From contig JAFXJP010000050.1 of assembly GCA_017532155.1 (NCBI GenBank), positions 1 through 52,132 of the forward strand: 52,132 bases of DNA, in the 5' to 3' direction. Under the pieces are notes generated by a model, which saw only the letters and a program-made list of their open reading frames with translations, was not told the DNA's origin and did no database searches. This document shows positions 16,372 through 23,925 of this stretch, one piece after another (positions within the stretch are counted from its first letter, which is position 1; the number at the start of each line of letters is the position of its first letter). The translations under genes were made by a program, and so were the position numbers. The DNA is from Clostridia bacterium. GTDB lineage: Bacteria; Bacillota; Clostridia; Christensenellales; Aristaeellaceae.

Positions 16372-17400
16372 TCATTCATAAATCGGCAGATAGAACAAAT
16401 TCAATACCATATCTGCCAGCGCAGCATCATCCACATGGTATTCCATGAAGACCCTGCCCAGCACGTTTTCGCCAGGCAGCTCATAGCTCATCAGCTTGCC
16501 GTTATCCGTCAGCATATCGCCAAACTGAATAAATTCTTCCACTGTATAATCGGTAAAATGGTAATCGCCCAGGCTTACCACCAGCTCAGCCACTGCTTTG
16601 GGATCCTGCAAATACGGCTGAGCCTGCTGCATCCAGGCCGTGGCATATTGCCGCTGGCGCTCCATGCGGTGGAGGTTACTGCTATCCTCCAGGCCGCGGC
16701 GTGTACGCACATATGTCAGCGCCCGATCCCCCTGAAGCTTGACCATCGATCCAAGCTTGAGGGTATCGTCGATTCCCGTGAAATCATCCTTCACTTCCAC
16801 CTCAACGCCGCCCGCCCAATCATTCATGATGGGCACAGCGTCCATGGTGACGGCAATGTAATGATCGATCTCCACGCCAAAGAGCAGATGGGAGACCGCA
16901 TCGACCACGTTCTGGCAGCTATCCTCCTGGCCGCGGCCATAGTTGAAAGCAAGCGCCAGCTGGCCATAGGTCGTGCCGGCCTTCTGACCGGTAAGACCCA
17001 GCACGGGAATATTGGTCATGGCGTCGCGGTTCAGGTGCAGTACGGATTTTTCGCCCGTATCCTGATCGCGGATAAACAGCGCCAGAAAGTCTGCCTGGCT
17101 GCTGTTATTGTAGGACTGGCTGCCCGTCATGGCGCCGAAGTCGTCAACGCCAATCACCAGCAGCGTGTCCAGATCCCTGCCGACATGCCATCTGCCGTTC
17201 ATGAACACCTGCGCGCCCTCGCGGGCCTTCGTATAGGCGGTCATGCGGCGTCCGGCATTTTCAATCGGCGCAGAGTGCCAGGCTTCGAAGCTGCGGGACA
17301 AAAGCGCGCCCAGAACCAGCACCGCAAAAACGCCGCAAAGCGCCAGACAAATCCGAAGCGGATTTGCCCTGCGGGATCTTCTGACCGTTCTTTTGCTCAT
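16372..17400 (-). CDS. LytR-CpsA-Psr (LCP) family protein
   Basis: A 342-residue type II membrane protein with a basic N-terminus, a transmembrane helix at about residues 16-37 and an extracellular LCP domain. LCP enzymes move lipid-linked polymers onto peptidoglycan. Visible signatures are LVIGVDD (81-87), the acidic SQADF (101-105), LNRDAM (123-128), YVRTRRG (230-236) and the downstream R-x2-RQ stretch near 245-250, the residues that bind pyrophosphate and magnesium in the family. Its presence implies that the polymer of this operon is attached to the cell wall rather than shed. Confidence 0.9.
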   Translation of the reverse strand: MSKRTVRRSRRANPLRICLALCGVFAVLVLGALLSRSFEAWHSAPIENAGRRMTAYTKAREGAQVFMNGRWHVGRDLDTLLVIGVDDFGAMTGSQSYNNSSQADFLALFIRDQDTGEKSVLHLNRDAMTNIPVLGLTGQKAGTTYGQLALAFNYGRGQEDSCQNVVDAVSHLLFGVEIDHYIAVTMDAVPIMNDWAGGVEVEVKDDFTGIDDTLKLGSMVKLQGDRALTYVRTRRGLEDSSNLHRMERQRQYATAWMQQAQPYLQDPKAVAELVVSLGDYHFTDYTVEEFIQFGDMLTDNGKLMSYELPGENVLGRVFMEYHVDDAALADMVLNLFYLPIYE

Positions 17401-17445
17401 ATACTCCTCAATCCTGGCGCTCTGCGCCTCATGATTGTTTATAAA

Positions 17446-18453
17446 TTAGTTGGCGGGGGAGGTAACGGCGGGCTCTTCTACAGCCATTTCCACCAGGAAC
17501 GCAACAGCGCCCAGGGTGTCCATCTTCAGCGCGATGTCGCCGCCAGCGAGCAGCTCGTAGTTATCGCTGCTCAGCACGGTCCAGTCAAAGGCGTTGGTGC
17601 TGTACAGAACAACCACAGTCTCGCCATCTTCAAAACCGGCAGCCAGTTCGAACTCCACATGCACGTCTTCAGCAGCCAGCTTCACGCCGTCTTCGCCGTA
17701 CAGGGAAACTTCAAACAGATCATGCACGATCATCTGGTCGTAGGTCAGGCCTTCGGGCAGAGCGGCATTGATTTCCTCTTCAATTTCCTTGGGGCCGTTT
17801 TCCACGATGTTGTTGAAGGCCCACTGCAGCGCTTCGTGGGTGACCACGTCGCTGGAGTAAGCGCTCAGAGCCAGAGGAGTGATAACCAGGTAGGTGGGCA
17901 TGACGGGAGTCTTTTCTTCCGCCTTAACCAGGGTCACGGTTTCCTTCAGCGCAGGAGCAGGCTTGCCCTTTACGCTGGGATTGAAGCCGGCAACTTCCTC
18001 CATGGTGACAGGGATGGCTTCCTCGGTGACAGAAATGTCAGTGAACATGCCTTCCACAAAGCTCACCAGCAGGGCAACAACGCCAGTGCCGGGCACTTCA
18101 AAAGAAACGGTATCTTCCGCAGCGGTAACAGCCAGAGCTTCCCAGGCAATACCGTCAGCGCTGAAGATCGCGTTGTTCGCAACGGCCTTCACGGTCACAG
18201 CAGTGGGCTTGTTGTCAGCCAGTTCCACCAGGAACATGTCAACAATCACGTCCGCATAGTTCTGCTGCGCAGCAAAGGCGGCGGCCAGAACGGAGCCTTC
18301 TTCGCGTTCGGCAACGTCCTTGAGCACAACGCCCTCAGCGGGAGCCACCACTTCGGGAGCGATGCCGTCCTGCAGAACGACCGGCTCAGCCATGGCGGGG
18401 ATGGACATAGCCAGCATCAGCATAGCCATGACCAGCGCGAGGAACTTTTTCAT
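17446..18453 (-). CDS. Secreted protein of unknown function
   Basis: A 335-residue acidic protein with a clear signal peptide (cleavage after AMA near residue 22) and no lipobox, later transmembrane helix or sortase motif. The mature part is rich in Val, Ala and Glu and looks like beta-sandwich sequence, with the two halves sharing TVSFEV- and VEFEL-type strands. I recognise no family. It lies between the LCP gene and the sortase-like gene, all in one orientation with short gaps, so it is probably co-expressed with the polysaccharide machinery. It could be a structural or scaffolding partner of the neighbouring sortase-like protein (speculative). Confidence 0.75.
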   Translation of the reverse strand: MKKFLALVMAMLMLAMSIPAMAEPVVLQDGIAPEVVAPAEGVVLKDVAEREEGSVLAAAFAAQQNYADVIVDMFLVELADNKPTAVTVKAVANNAIFSADGIAWEALAVTAAEDTVSFEVPGTGVVALLVSFVEGMFTDISVTEEAIPVTMEEVAGFNPSVKGKPAPALKETVTLVKAEEKTPVMPTYLVITPLALSAYSSDVVTHEALQWAFNNIVENGPKEIEEEINAALPEGLTYDQMIVHDLFEVSLYGEDGVKLAAEDVHVEFELAAGFEDGETVVVLYSTNAFDWTVLSSDNYELLAGGDIALKMDTLGAVAFLVEMAVEEPAVTSPAN

Positions 18454-18476
18454 TTTCGAGCACCTCTTCTTTCCTT

Positions 18477-19124
18477 TTATTTGGGTACTTTTATTACTTT
18501 AGCCATCACGAGATAGCGTTGCTCACTGTCGCCTCGATGGCTGGTCGACAGGATAAGCACCGTTTCTCCCGGTTCTGGCTTAAGTACGCTGTCAAGATGC
18601 ATTCCCAGCTTGCGGGTCTGATACACATTCTCAAAGAAGCTGACAAAGCGCTGTTCAGACCGGAAGTTGTAGTAATGCAGGATGTGGATGGAGGAGTACG
18701 GCACCGCCGCAAACACGGTGTATTCCTCCGTCCCTTCAGGTAAATGCAGATAGATCGTGCGGCAGGCATCAAAGCTGCCGGAGTAGATCTGCTGCAGATT
18801 GCGCAGCGGCGATTCCTCCTGACCGCTGCCGCCGTACACGACGGTCACGGGATCAGAAAAGTCGCTGGCATTGTAGGCCGCCTGGGTATAGAGCGTGCCC
18901 ACCGCGCTTTCCTTGCCATGTGCATCATGCGCGGCATAAAAACCATTGTCGTCAGGATGCTGCATGACGGGCAGCACCAGATTGGCGCCGGGAATTTCGA
19001 TGACCGCCGTCAGGTGATCATTTGTGATCCCCTGCTCCCGGCAGTAGGCGTCATACGCGCTTTCGGCCACAGCCGCATGCACAAAGCACAGCATCAGCGC
19101 GCACAGCAGCAGCATTTTTTTCAT
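18477..19124 (-). CDS. Sortase-B-like protein lacking the catalytic His and Cys
   Basis: A 215-residue protein with a signal peptide (about 1-20) and a class B sortase-type fold signature: VIEIPGANLVLPVMQ, Tyr/His-Asp then GKES, FSDPVTVVYG, and LILST near the C-terminus. In active sortases the sequence after VVYG starts with the catalytic His, and here it is Gly99. The Cys of LSTC is Ser195 (codon AGC). The Arg (Arg203) is kept. It therefore should not transpeptidate, and more likely binds a sorting-signal-like peptide or acts structurally. Its TGA/ATG junction overlaps the upstream phosphatase gene by 4 nt, so it belongs firmly to the operon. Confidence 0.82.
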   Translation of the reverse strand: MKKMLLLCALMLCFVHAAVAESAYDAYCREQGITNDHLTAVIEIPGANLVLPVMQHPDDNGFYAAHDAHGKESAVGTLYTQAAYNASDFSDPVTVVYGGSGQEESPLRNLQQIYSGSFDACRTIYLHLPEGTEEYTVFAAVPYSSIHILHYYNFRSEQRFVSFFENVYQTRKLGMHLDSVLKPEPGETVLILSTSHRGDSEQRYLVMAKVIKVPK

Positions 19125-19828
19125 CGCGTTCCCTCCAGCAGCATTCGCTCCATCCTTGTCAGGTGCTGCAGCGCATCCTTGCCCAGCTTTTTACTGATCG
19201 TCTGCAGCGCATCGCCCATATTGGGCTTGCGCGCCTGCATGTTGTGGCAATCCGAGCCCAGAAAATGGATCTGTCCGCGGCTGAGCATTTTCATCGCCTT
19301 GCTCCGGGTCTGCCAATGCAGGAAGAAGGAGGCGTTCACCTGCAGGCATACGCCGCTGTCCGCCAGTTCCTCCATCAATCCGCCCGGCTGATACTTCAAA
19401 AACCGCTCCACATGCGCCAGCACGGGCTGCAGATCGCAGTGCTTTTGCAGATACAGGATCTCGCCCAGCATTCTGTCATTCCAGCGGCAGAAAGGCATTT
19501 CTACCAGCAGCGCCCGGGTATCGCCAATGCACAGCTTTTCAACGTCCTCCATGCGGCTGATGCCCTCAAAATAGGCCACCTCCGCGCCCAGAAGCAATCG
19601 CTTGGGCCGCACGCCTTCATAGCGCGCATCGTTTTCCATCTGCGCATAGCAGCGCGCCCTGCGGCGCAAAAACCGCTCCGGATCCTCCCGATGCGGATAG
19701 AAATGCGGCGTCAGCGCGATGCGCGTTACGCCCATCGCCTTTTCGGCAGCGAGCATTTCCATGGTTTCATCCACATTCCTGCTCCCGTCGTCCATGGCGG
19801 GGAGAATATGTGTATGCAGGTCCAGCAT
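19121..19828 (-). CDS. CpsB/CapC-type PHP-domain tyrosine phosphatase
   Basis: A 235-residue PHP-fold, manganese-dependent protein-tyrosine phosphatase. The metal site starts with DLHTHILPAMDDGS (residues 3-16) and continues with TPHFYP, LGAEV, LAHVER and GSDCH. In capsule operons this enzyme removes phosphate from the partner BY-kinase, and the cycle controls polymer length and output. The gene lies 5 nt behind the kinase stop and overlaps the sortase-like gene, an arrangement that suggests stoichiometric expression. Confidence 0.9.
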   Translation of the reverse strand: MLDLHTHILPAMDDGSRNVDETMEMLAAEKAMGVTRIALTPHFYPHREDPERFLRRRARCYAQMENDARYEGVRPKRLLLGAEVAYFEGISRMEDVEKLCIGDTRALLVEMPFCRWNDRMLGEILYLQKHCDLQPVLAHVERFLKYQPGGLMEELADSGVCLQVNASFFLHWQTRSKAMKMLSRGQIHFLGSDCHNMQARKPNMGDALQTISKKLGKDALQHLTRMERMLLEGTR

Positions 19829-19833
19829 GCCCT

Positions 19834-20607
19834 TTACCTGCCTTCGCCGTAATAATGGTTCTGGTATTTGCCGTACTTACCGTACTTGCCGTACTTTTTG
19901 CCATAGCCCGCGCCCGAAGAATTGGCGCAGGTGAAGACAAAGCCCAGCAAATTGCCCTCCACAAAGTGGATCTGGCGGATCGCCTCGCTGAGGCTGTTAC
20001 GGTCGGCATGCTCATTTCGGACCACCAGGATCATGCCATCCACCAGCTTGGTGGCCACCAGCGCGTCGGTAACGGCGGTGATGGGCGGCAGGTCCATGAT
20101 GATGTAGTCATATCGCACGCTCAGCCAATCCATCAGCTGACGCATGCGGGTGGAGCCAAGCAATTCCGACGGGTTGGGCGGGATGTCGCCCGCTACCAGC
20201 ACATCGATATACACCGGCGCGCCGTTCATCTCGCTGATGGGGTACGTCTGGATAAAGGGCGCCTTTTTCTCCGCCAGAGCATTGGTCACGCCGGGACGCG
20301 GCTGCACATTGAGCTTCAGCTTGATAGAGGGCAGGCGCAGATCAGCCTCCAGCAGCAGCACGCGCCGGTTCATCTCCGCCATCGTGGCCGCCAGATTAAT
20401 TGCGCTGGTGCTCTTGCCCTCGCCGCGCAGCGAGCTGGTGACGCCAATGATGTGCGCGCGATCCTCTTCAATATCTGGCAGAGCAAAAAGGATATTCGTG
20501 CGCAACAGCTTATATGCCTCGCGAGAGGCAAAGCTCAGCCCTGCGCCAAACAGCTTGGAGGTATCCTCTTTGATAGCGGGCATGTTCTTTTTATCCTTGC
20601 GTGCCAT
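19834..20607 (-). CDS. CpsD/CapB-type bacterial tyrosine kinase
   Basis: A 257-residue cytoplasmic BY-kinase. It has Walker A SSLRGEGKST (58-67), a Walker A' region LLLEADLR (84-91; Glu in place of the first usual Asp), Walker B YIIMDLPP (168-175), and a C-terminal tyrosine cluster of seven Tyr between 235 and 253, spaced YGK-KYGK-YGK-YGK. It needs its membrane partner CpsC, encoded just upstream, for activity. The ATG at 20607 sits 9 nt after AAAGGAGG and overlaps the CpsC stop codon (TGATG). The tail is encoded by a short internal DNA repeat. Confidence 0.92.
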   Translation of the reverse strand: MARKDKKNMPAIKEDTSKLFGAGLSFASREAYKLLRTNILFALPDIEEDRAHIIGVTSSLRGEGKSTSAINLAATMAEMNRRVLLLEADLRLPSIKLKLNVQPRPGVTNALAEKKAPFIQTYPISEMNGAPVYIDVLVAGDIPPNPSELLGSTRMRQLMDWLSVRYDYIIMDLPPITAVTDALVATKLVDGMILVVRNEHADRNSLSEAIRQIHFVEGNLLGFVFTCANSSGAGYGKKYGKYGKYGKYQNHYYGEGR

Positions 20608-21488
20608 CACAAAAGACCTCCTTTGCTCTTTTTATTGCCCTTGCTGCGCGGATGACGCTCGGGCTTTTCCGGTTTTTCGGCAGGCTTTTTCTCCTGTCTG
20701 GCATGGGATTTTTTCCCCTGCTGTTTTTTCTCTTGCGGCGCACTTTCCGCATAATGGCTGTAATAGTAGTAATTGTCATGATGTCTTTCATTGAGCATAT
20801 CCGGCACCACAGACAAGAGCGGAATTTCGGGATAGGTTTCCAGCAGGTAATCCTCCGAACGAATCTGGTTATCGGTGATTTCGATGATCGCAATGATCAG
20901 GCAGCTGAGCATCGCGCCCATCATCATGCCCAGGATGGTATACTTGGGAATGCTGGGCGACACCTTTGCAGAGGGGACAACCGCGTAATCTACAATGCGC
21001 ACAGAGCTGCCATCCACCACGGCGTTGATCTTCTCCGGCAGCACGATGGCAATGGTATTGGCAATGCGCTCCGCCTCATAAGGATCATCCGTCTTGACGG
21101 TCACAGAGAAAATCTCCGTATCGTTGACCGATTCAGCGCTGATCATCTTGCACAGCTGTTCATAGCTATAGTCCAGCTGCCCCTGCGCAATCACGTCGTC
21201 CATCGTCATGCGCGTTTTGAGGATGACCAGATAGGTTTCCACCAGGCTCTTGGCGGCGGAAATATCAGAGGAGGAAATGCTGAAGCTCGTCACGCCTACG
21301 GAAAAATCGCTGTTGTTGACATACATCAGCACGCTGGATTCATACATGGGCGTCACAAAATAGCTGGCATAGGAAAACAGCAGCGCGCCGCACAGGATCA
21401 TACACAGGATGATGACCCACGCTCTGTGCAGCAGACCGTTGAGCACCTTTGTCAGGTCTATTTTGATATATTCGTTATCGTTGTTCAT
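20607..21488 (-). CDS. Wzz/CpsC chain-length regulator and kinase activator
   Basis: A 293-residue protein with two membrane helices (about residues 22-42 and 185-205) around an extracellular domain, the Wzz/YveK layout. It controls polymer length and recruits and activates the CpsD kinase. The cytoplasmic C-terminal tail is long and Lys/Glu/Pro-rich. I start it at ATG 21488. The in-frame GTG at 21503 overlaps the GAGGAG ribosome-binding site and so cannot be used. First gene of the exopolysaccharide operon, behind a promoter near 21.72-21.75 kb. Confidence 0.88.
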   Translation of the reverse strand: MNNDNEYIKIDLTKVLNGLLHRAWVIILCMILCGALLFSYASYFVTPMYESSVLMYVNNSDFSVGVTSFSISSSDISAAKSLVETYLVILKTRMTMDDVIAQGQLDYSYEQLCKMISAESVNDTEIFSVTVKTDDPYEAERIANTIAIVLPEKINAVVDGSSVRIVDYAVVPSAKVSPSIPKYTILGMMMGAMLSCLIIAIIEITDNQIRSEDYLLETYPEIPLLSVVPDMLNERHHDNYYYYSHYAESAPQEKKQQGKKSHARQEKKPAEKPEKPERHPRSKGNKKSKGGLL

Positions 21489-21716
21489 ACGGACCCGTTT
21501 CACTCCTCAAAATTCTTAATTTTTATGTACAATCTGCCGCAGCCTCCCGACGGCCCCTGTTTCGGCAGATAATGGCAACTGTTAGCATTTCCGTTTATGG
21601 TGATCATTTTACCTTTCACCTGCTTATATTGCGATTTCCTTGTCTCTTTTTGGGTACGCAACAAGCGGCTCGGCTTTTTTGCCGACACCGGACCATAAAG
21701 ACAGAAATATTCAGTT
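21489..21716 (-). promoter_or_regulatory. Structured 5' leader of the exopolysaccharide operon
   Basis: A roughly 230-nt untranslated leader with several possible helices: CTGCCG at the 5' side pairing with CGGCAG about 30 nt later (21536-21570 region), TTGCG with CGCAA, and CTTGT with ACAAG. It matches no riboswitch consensus I know. Long leaders in polysaccharide operons may carry antitermination elements, which would suit an operon of more than 20 kb (inference). Confidence 0.4.
21500..21607 (-). CDS. Possible 35-residue leader ORF before the capsule operon
   Basis: A short frame (ATG at 21607, preceded by AAAGGT) whose last codons GAG-GAG-TGA form the ribosome-binding site of the CpsC gene. 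It contains His, Cys and Gly-rich motifs (NSCHYLP, GGCGR). It could be a coupling or attenuation leader peptide, or simply open sequence in a structured leader. There is no homology evidence. Confidence 0.3.
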   Translation of the reverse strand: MITINGNANSCHYLPKQGPSGGCGRLYIKIKNFEE

Positions 21717-21722
21717 CAGCAT

Positions 21723-21751
21723 ATCTTATCATATATTTCAGTATTTGGCAA
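21723..21751 (-). promoter_or_regulatory. Promoter of the exopolysaccharide operon
   Basis: TTGCCA (21746-21751), 17-nt spacer, TAAGAT (21723-21728). The start should fall near 21716, giving a leader of about 230 nt before CpsC. This is the only good match between the tRNA-Leu terminator and the operon. Confidence 0.6.
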
Positions 21752-21849
21752 CTACGCAACCACAATATCCTGTATATTTTCCTGCATTTAGCCGGATTTT
21801 GACACAATATATATTACAGATTTATTAATTTTTCGGCTTACTTTGTAAC

Positions 21850-21885
21850 ACAAAAGACTCCGGACATCTGTGCCCGAAGTCTCTT
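21850..21885 (-). terminator. Possible second hairpin downstream of tRNA-Leu
   Basis: AGACTTCGGG and CCGGAGTCT arms around an 8-nt loop, followed by TTTTGTGTT on the minus strand. It may be a back-up terminator between the tRNA and the capsule promoter. Confidence 0.4.
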
Positions 21886-21979
21886 CTTTGTTTACCCTGT
21901 ATCTGTATAACTGCCAGCGCGCCGGCAATCCTCTGAAATCAGCAGGCGCCTTTTCATGCCGGTCTTGCTTCTGTTCAAA

Positions 21980-22011
21980 CAAAAAACCTCTGACTTTCGT
22001 CAGAGGTTTTT
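21980..22011 (-). terminator. Rho-independent terminator of tRNA-Leu
   Basis: Hairpin AAACCTCTGAC/GTCAGAGGTTT with a GAAA-type loop and a T-run on the minus strand directly after the CCA end. A-rich on the other side, so possibly bidirectional. Confidence 0.85.
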
Positions 22012-22014
22012 GTG

Positions 22015-22101
22015 TGGTGCGGGAAACAGGACTTGAACCTGCAAGCACGTACGTGCACATGAACCTGAATCATGCGCGTCTGCCAATTCCGCCATTCCCG
22101 C
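22015..22101 (-). tRNA. tRNA-Leu (anticodon CAG)
   Basis: 87 nt including an encoded CCA. The acceptor arm begins GCGGGAA and ends TTCCCGC. The anticodon stem CAUGA/UCAUG closes the seven-base loop UUCAGGU, reading CAG. The long variable arm (class II tRNA) and a T-arm with GGTTCAAGTCC are present. Confidence 0.95.
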
Positions 22102-22125
22102 ATGCAGCTTTCGCTTGCAGGGGAT

Positions 22126-22154
22126 ATATTATCATAAATAGAATCGTGTGTCAA
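22126..22154 (-). promoter_or_regulatory. Promoter of tRNA-Leu
   Basis: Perfect TTGACA (22149-22154), 17-nt spacer, TAATAT (22126-22131). The predicted start is about 18 nt before the tRNA 5' end. Confidence 0.75.
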
Positions 22155-22185
22155 GCACTTTTTTCAAAAATATTGTCTTTTTTGC

Positions 22186-22215
22186 AAAAAAGCAGCCCGG
22201 GTAGCAATCCCGGGC
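22186..22215 (-). terminator. Terminator of the sugar-uptake operon
   Basis: Perfect 7-bp arms GCCCGGG/CCCGGGC (22195-22201 and 22209-22215) with a T-run on the minus strand, just behind the DeoR stop codon. Confidence 0.9.
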
Positions 22216-22222
22216 CGCATTT

Positions 22223-22999
22223 TTATTCTTTTTCTTTGGGGTAGAGCAGCTCCACGCCCGCGCGCTCCAGCGCGCGCTCCCAGGCTGCGGAGGGTCTGCG
22301 ATCGGTAATCACGCAGTCCAGATCCTCCAGCGGACACAGCACGCGGCACATACGGCGCTCCAGCTTGCTGTGGTCGCACAGATACACGCGCTTGCGCGCC
22401 ACCTGCATCATGCAGCGCTTGGTATAGAGGTTTTCTTCGCTGCCATCCATCACGCCGCTGTCCAGCGACATGGCATAGGTGGAAAAGAACAGGATATCCG
22501 GCCGGAAGGTTTTCAGGCAATCGATCACCGCGCTGCCCATGAAACCGCTGAAGGTAGGCTTGAGCTGGCCGCCGGTGCAGTAGATTGTCGCGTCCGGCAT
22601 GGCGTCCTGACACAAAAGCGACGTCCGCGCGCCGTTGGTCACCACGCTGAGCATGCGCTTTTCACGCAGGAAGGGAATCATCTGCTCCACCGTGCTGCTG
22701 GGATCCAGCAGCAGAAAATCGCCGTCCTTCACAAGCGATGCAGCCAATTCACCGATCAGCTGTTTTTCGTAGCAGTTTTCCTTTTTGCGAATGGCGTGCG
22801 GCAGCGACTGATTGGGATGCTCCTGCAAAATCACCTTGCCGTAGCTGCGGTGAATCAGCCCGCGCTTTTCCAATTGAATCAGATCGCGGCGCAGCGTGCA
22901 GGGGCTGACAAAGCATTTCTTTGCCAGGTCGCCAATCTGCGCTACCTTATTGAGTTTCAGCTCGCCCATGATAATATCCAGGCGATCGTTGTTATCCAT
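22223..22999 (-). CDS. DeoR/GlpR-family transcriptional regulator
   Basis: A 258-residue repressor-type regulator. It has an N-terminal winged helix-turn-helix (about residues 1-58; recognition region SPCTLRRDLIQLEKRG) and a C-terminal DeoR sensor domain of the ribose-5-phosphate isomerase-like fold that binds a phosphorylated sugar (LLLDPSSTVEQM, VVTNGART, LCDHSKLERR). The RBS AGGAGA is 6-8 nt from the ATG. It is the last gene of the permease operon and probably controls it in response to an intermediate of the imported sugar. The normally basic/Ser motif at the sensor entrance is kept. Confidence 0.88.
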   Translation of the reverse strand: MDNNDRLDIIMGELKLNKVAQIGDLAKKCFVSPCTLRRDLIQLEKRGLIHRSYGKVILQEHPNQSLPHAIRKKENCYEKQLIGELAASLVKDGDFLLLDPSSTVEQMIPFLREKRMLSVVTNGARTSLLCQDAMPDATIYCTGGQLKPTFSGFMGSAVIDCLKTFRPDILFFSTYAMSLDSGVMDGSEENLYTKRCMMQVARKRVYLCDHSKLERRMCRVLCPLEDLDCVITDRRPSAAWERALERAGVELLYPKEKE

Positions 23000-23025
23000 G
23001 GTTCTCTCCTATTCAGCTTCCGGCG

Positions 23026-23910
23026 TTAGCCCTTGACCGAGCCCATCATAACGCCCTTCATGAAGTATTTCTGCACAAACGGATAGATGCACAGGATCGG
23101 CGCCGTGCTGACGATGATCAGCGCGTACTTCACCAGCGTATCCATATACAGCGCGTCGGAGGCGTCGCCGGCGTCGGCGCTGGCGGCATTCTGCACGGAG
23201 ATGAGCAGAATCTCGCGCAGGAACAGCTGCAGCGGATACTTTTCGCGATCCTGCAGATAGATCATGGCGTTAAACCAGCTGTTCCAGTGATCCACCGCGT
23301 AGTACAGGAACATCACCGCGATGGTCGCCTTGGCACAGGGAACGATGATGCGGAAGAGCACGGTAAATTCGCTGGCGCCGTCCAGTCGGGCCGATTCCTC
23401 CAGGCTGGCAGGGATCGCCTTAAAGGCCGTGCGCATAACGATCATATTCCAGGTGTTAACCAGTACCGGCAGGATCAGCGCCATGCGGCTGTTATACAGG
23501 CCCACGCCTTTTACCACCAGGAAGGTGGGGATCATGCCGCCGTTAAAGTACATGGTGAAAACCACCATGATGGTAAACAGCTTTTTGAACATCAGCTTGG
23601 GACGGGACAGCGTGTACGCGCCCAGCGCCGTGACAAACACATTGGCAATCGTGCCCACGCCCACATAGAACAGCGTGTTCAGATAGCCGATCGGCACGTT
23701 GGGATTGTCAAAGGCCGCCTTATAGCCCAGAAGGCTGAAGCCCAGCGGCTTCCACAAAAAGCCCTGGTACACAAACAGCTGCCGGGGATCGGAAAAAGAA
23801 CCGACCAGCACATACCACATCGGATAGAGGAAAATCAGCGACAGCACAAACAGGAATACGTAATTGAAAATGTCAAACGCCCTGCTGGCAAAGGATTTGC
23901 TCTCAATCAT
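23026..23910 (-). CDS. Carbohydrate ABC transporter permease (LplC type)
   Basis: A 294-residue inner-membrane permease with six predicted helices and the EAA coupling loop EESARLDGAS (171-180), the site that contacts the ATPase. It is of the CUT1/LplC-YtcP kind, which together with an LplB-type partner moves oligosaccharides. The RBS GGGGGAG is close to the ATG, and the gene is 15 nt behind the LplB-like gene. No ATPase gene is present in the window, as is common where one shared MsmX-like ATPase serves several importers. Confidence 0.9.
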   Translation of the reverse strand: MIESKSFASRAFDIFNYVFLFVLSLIFLYPMWYVLVGSFSDPRQLFVYQGFLWKPLGFSLLGYKAAFDNPNVPIGYLNTLFYVGVGTIANVFVTALGAYTLSRPKLMFKKLFTIMVVFTMYFNGGMIPTFLVVKGVGLYNSRMALILPVLVNTWNMIVMRTAFKAIPASLEESARLDGASEFTVLFRIIVPCAKATIAVMFLYYAVDHWNSWFNAMIYLQDREKYPLQLFLREILLISVQNAASADAGDASDALYMDTLVKYALIIVSTAPILCIYPFVQKYFMKGVMMGSVKG

Positions 23911-23925
23911 GCTTTCATCTCCCCC

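Noticed and set aside
16435-18516. 693-codon plus-strand frame across the LCP and secreted-protein genes
   Set aside because: It is His- and Gln-rich shadow sequence spanning two well-supported minus-strand genes.
18477-19124. Active class B sortase
   Set aside because: The His and Cys positions are Gly99 and Ser195, so transpeptidation is not expected.
21489-21716. Known riboswitch (c-di-GMP, c-di-AMP or similar) in the capsule leader
   Set aside because: I compared the leader with the consensus cores I remember and found no match, so I report only an unclassified structured leader.
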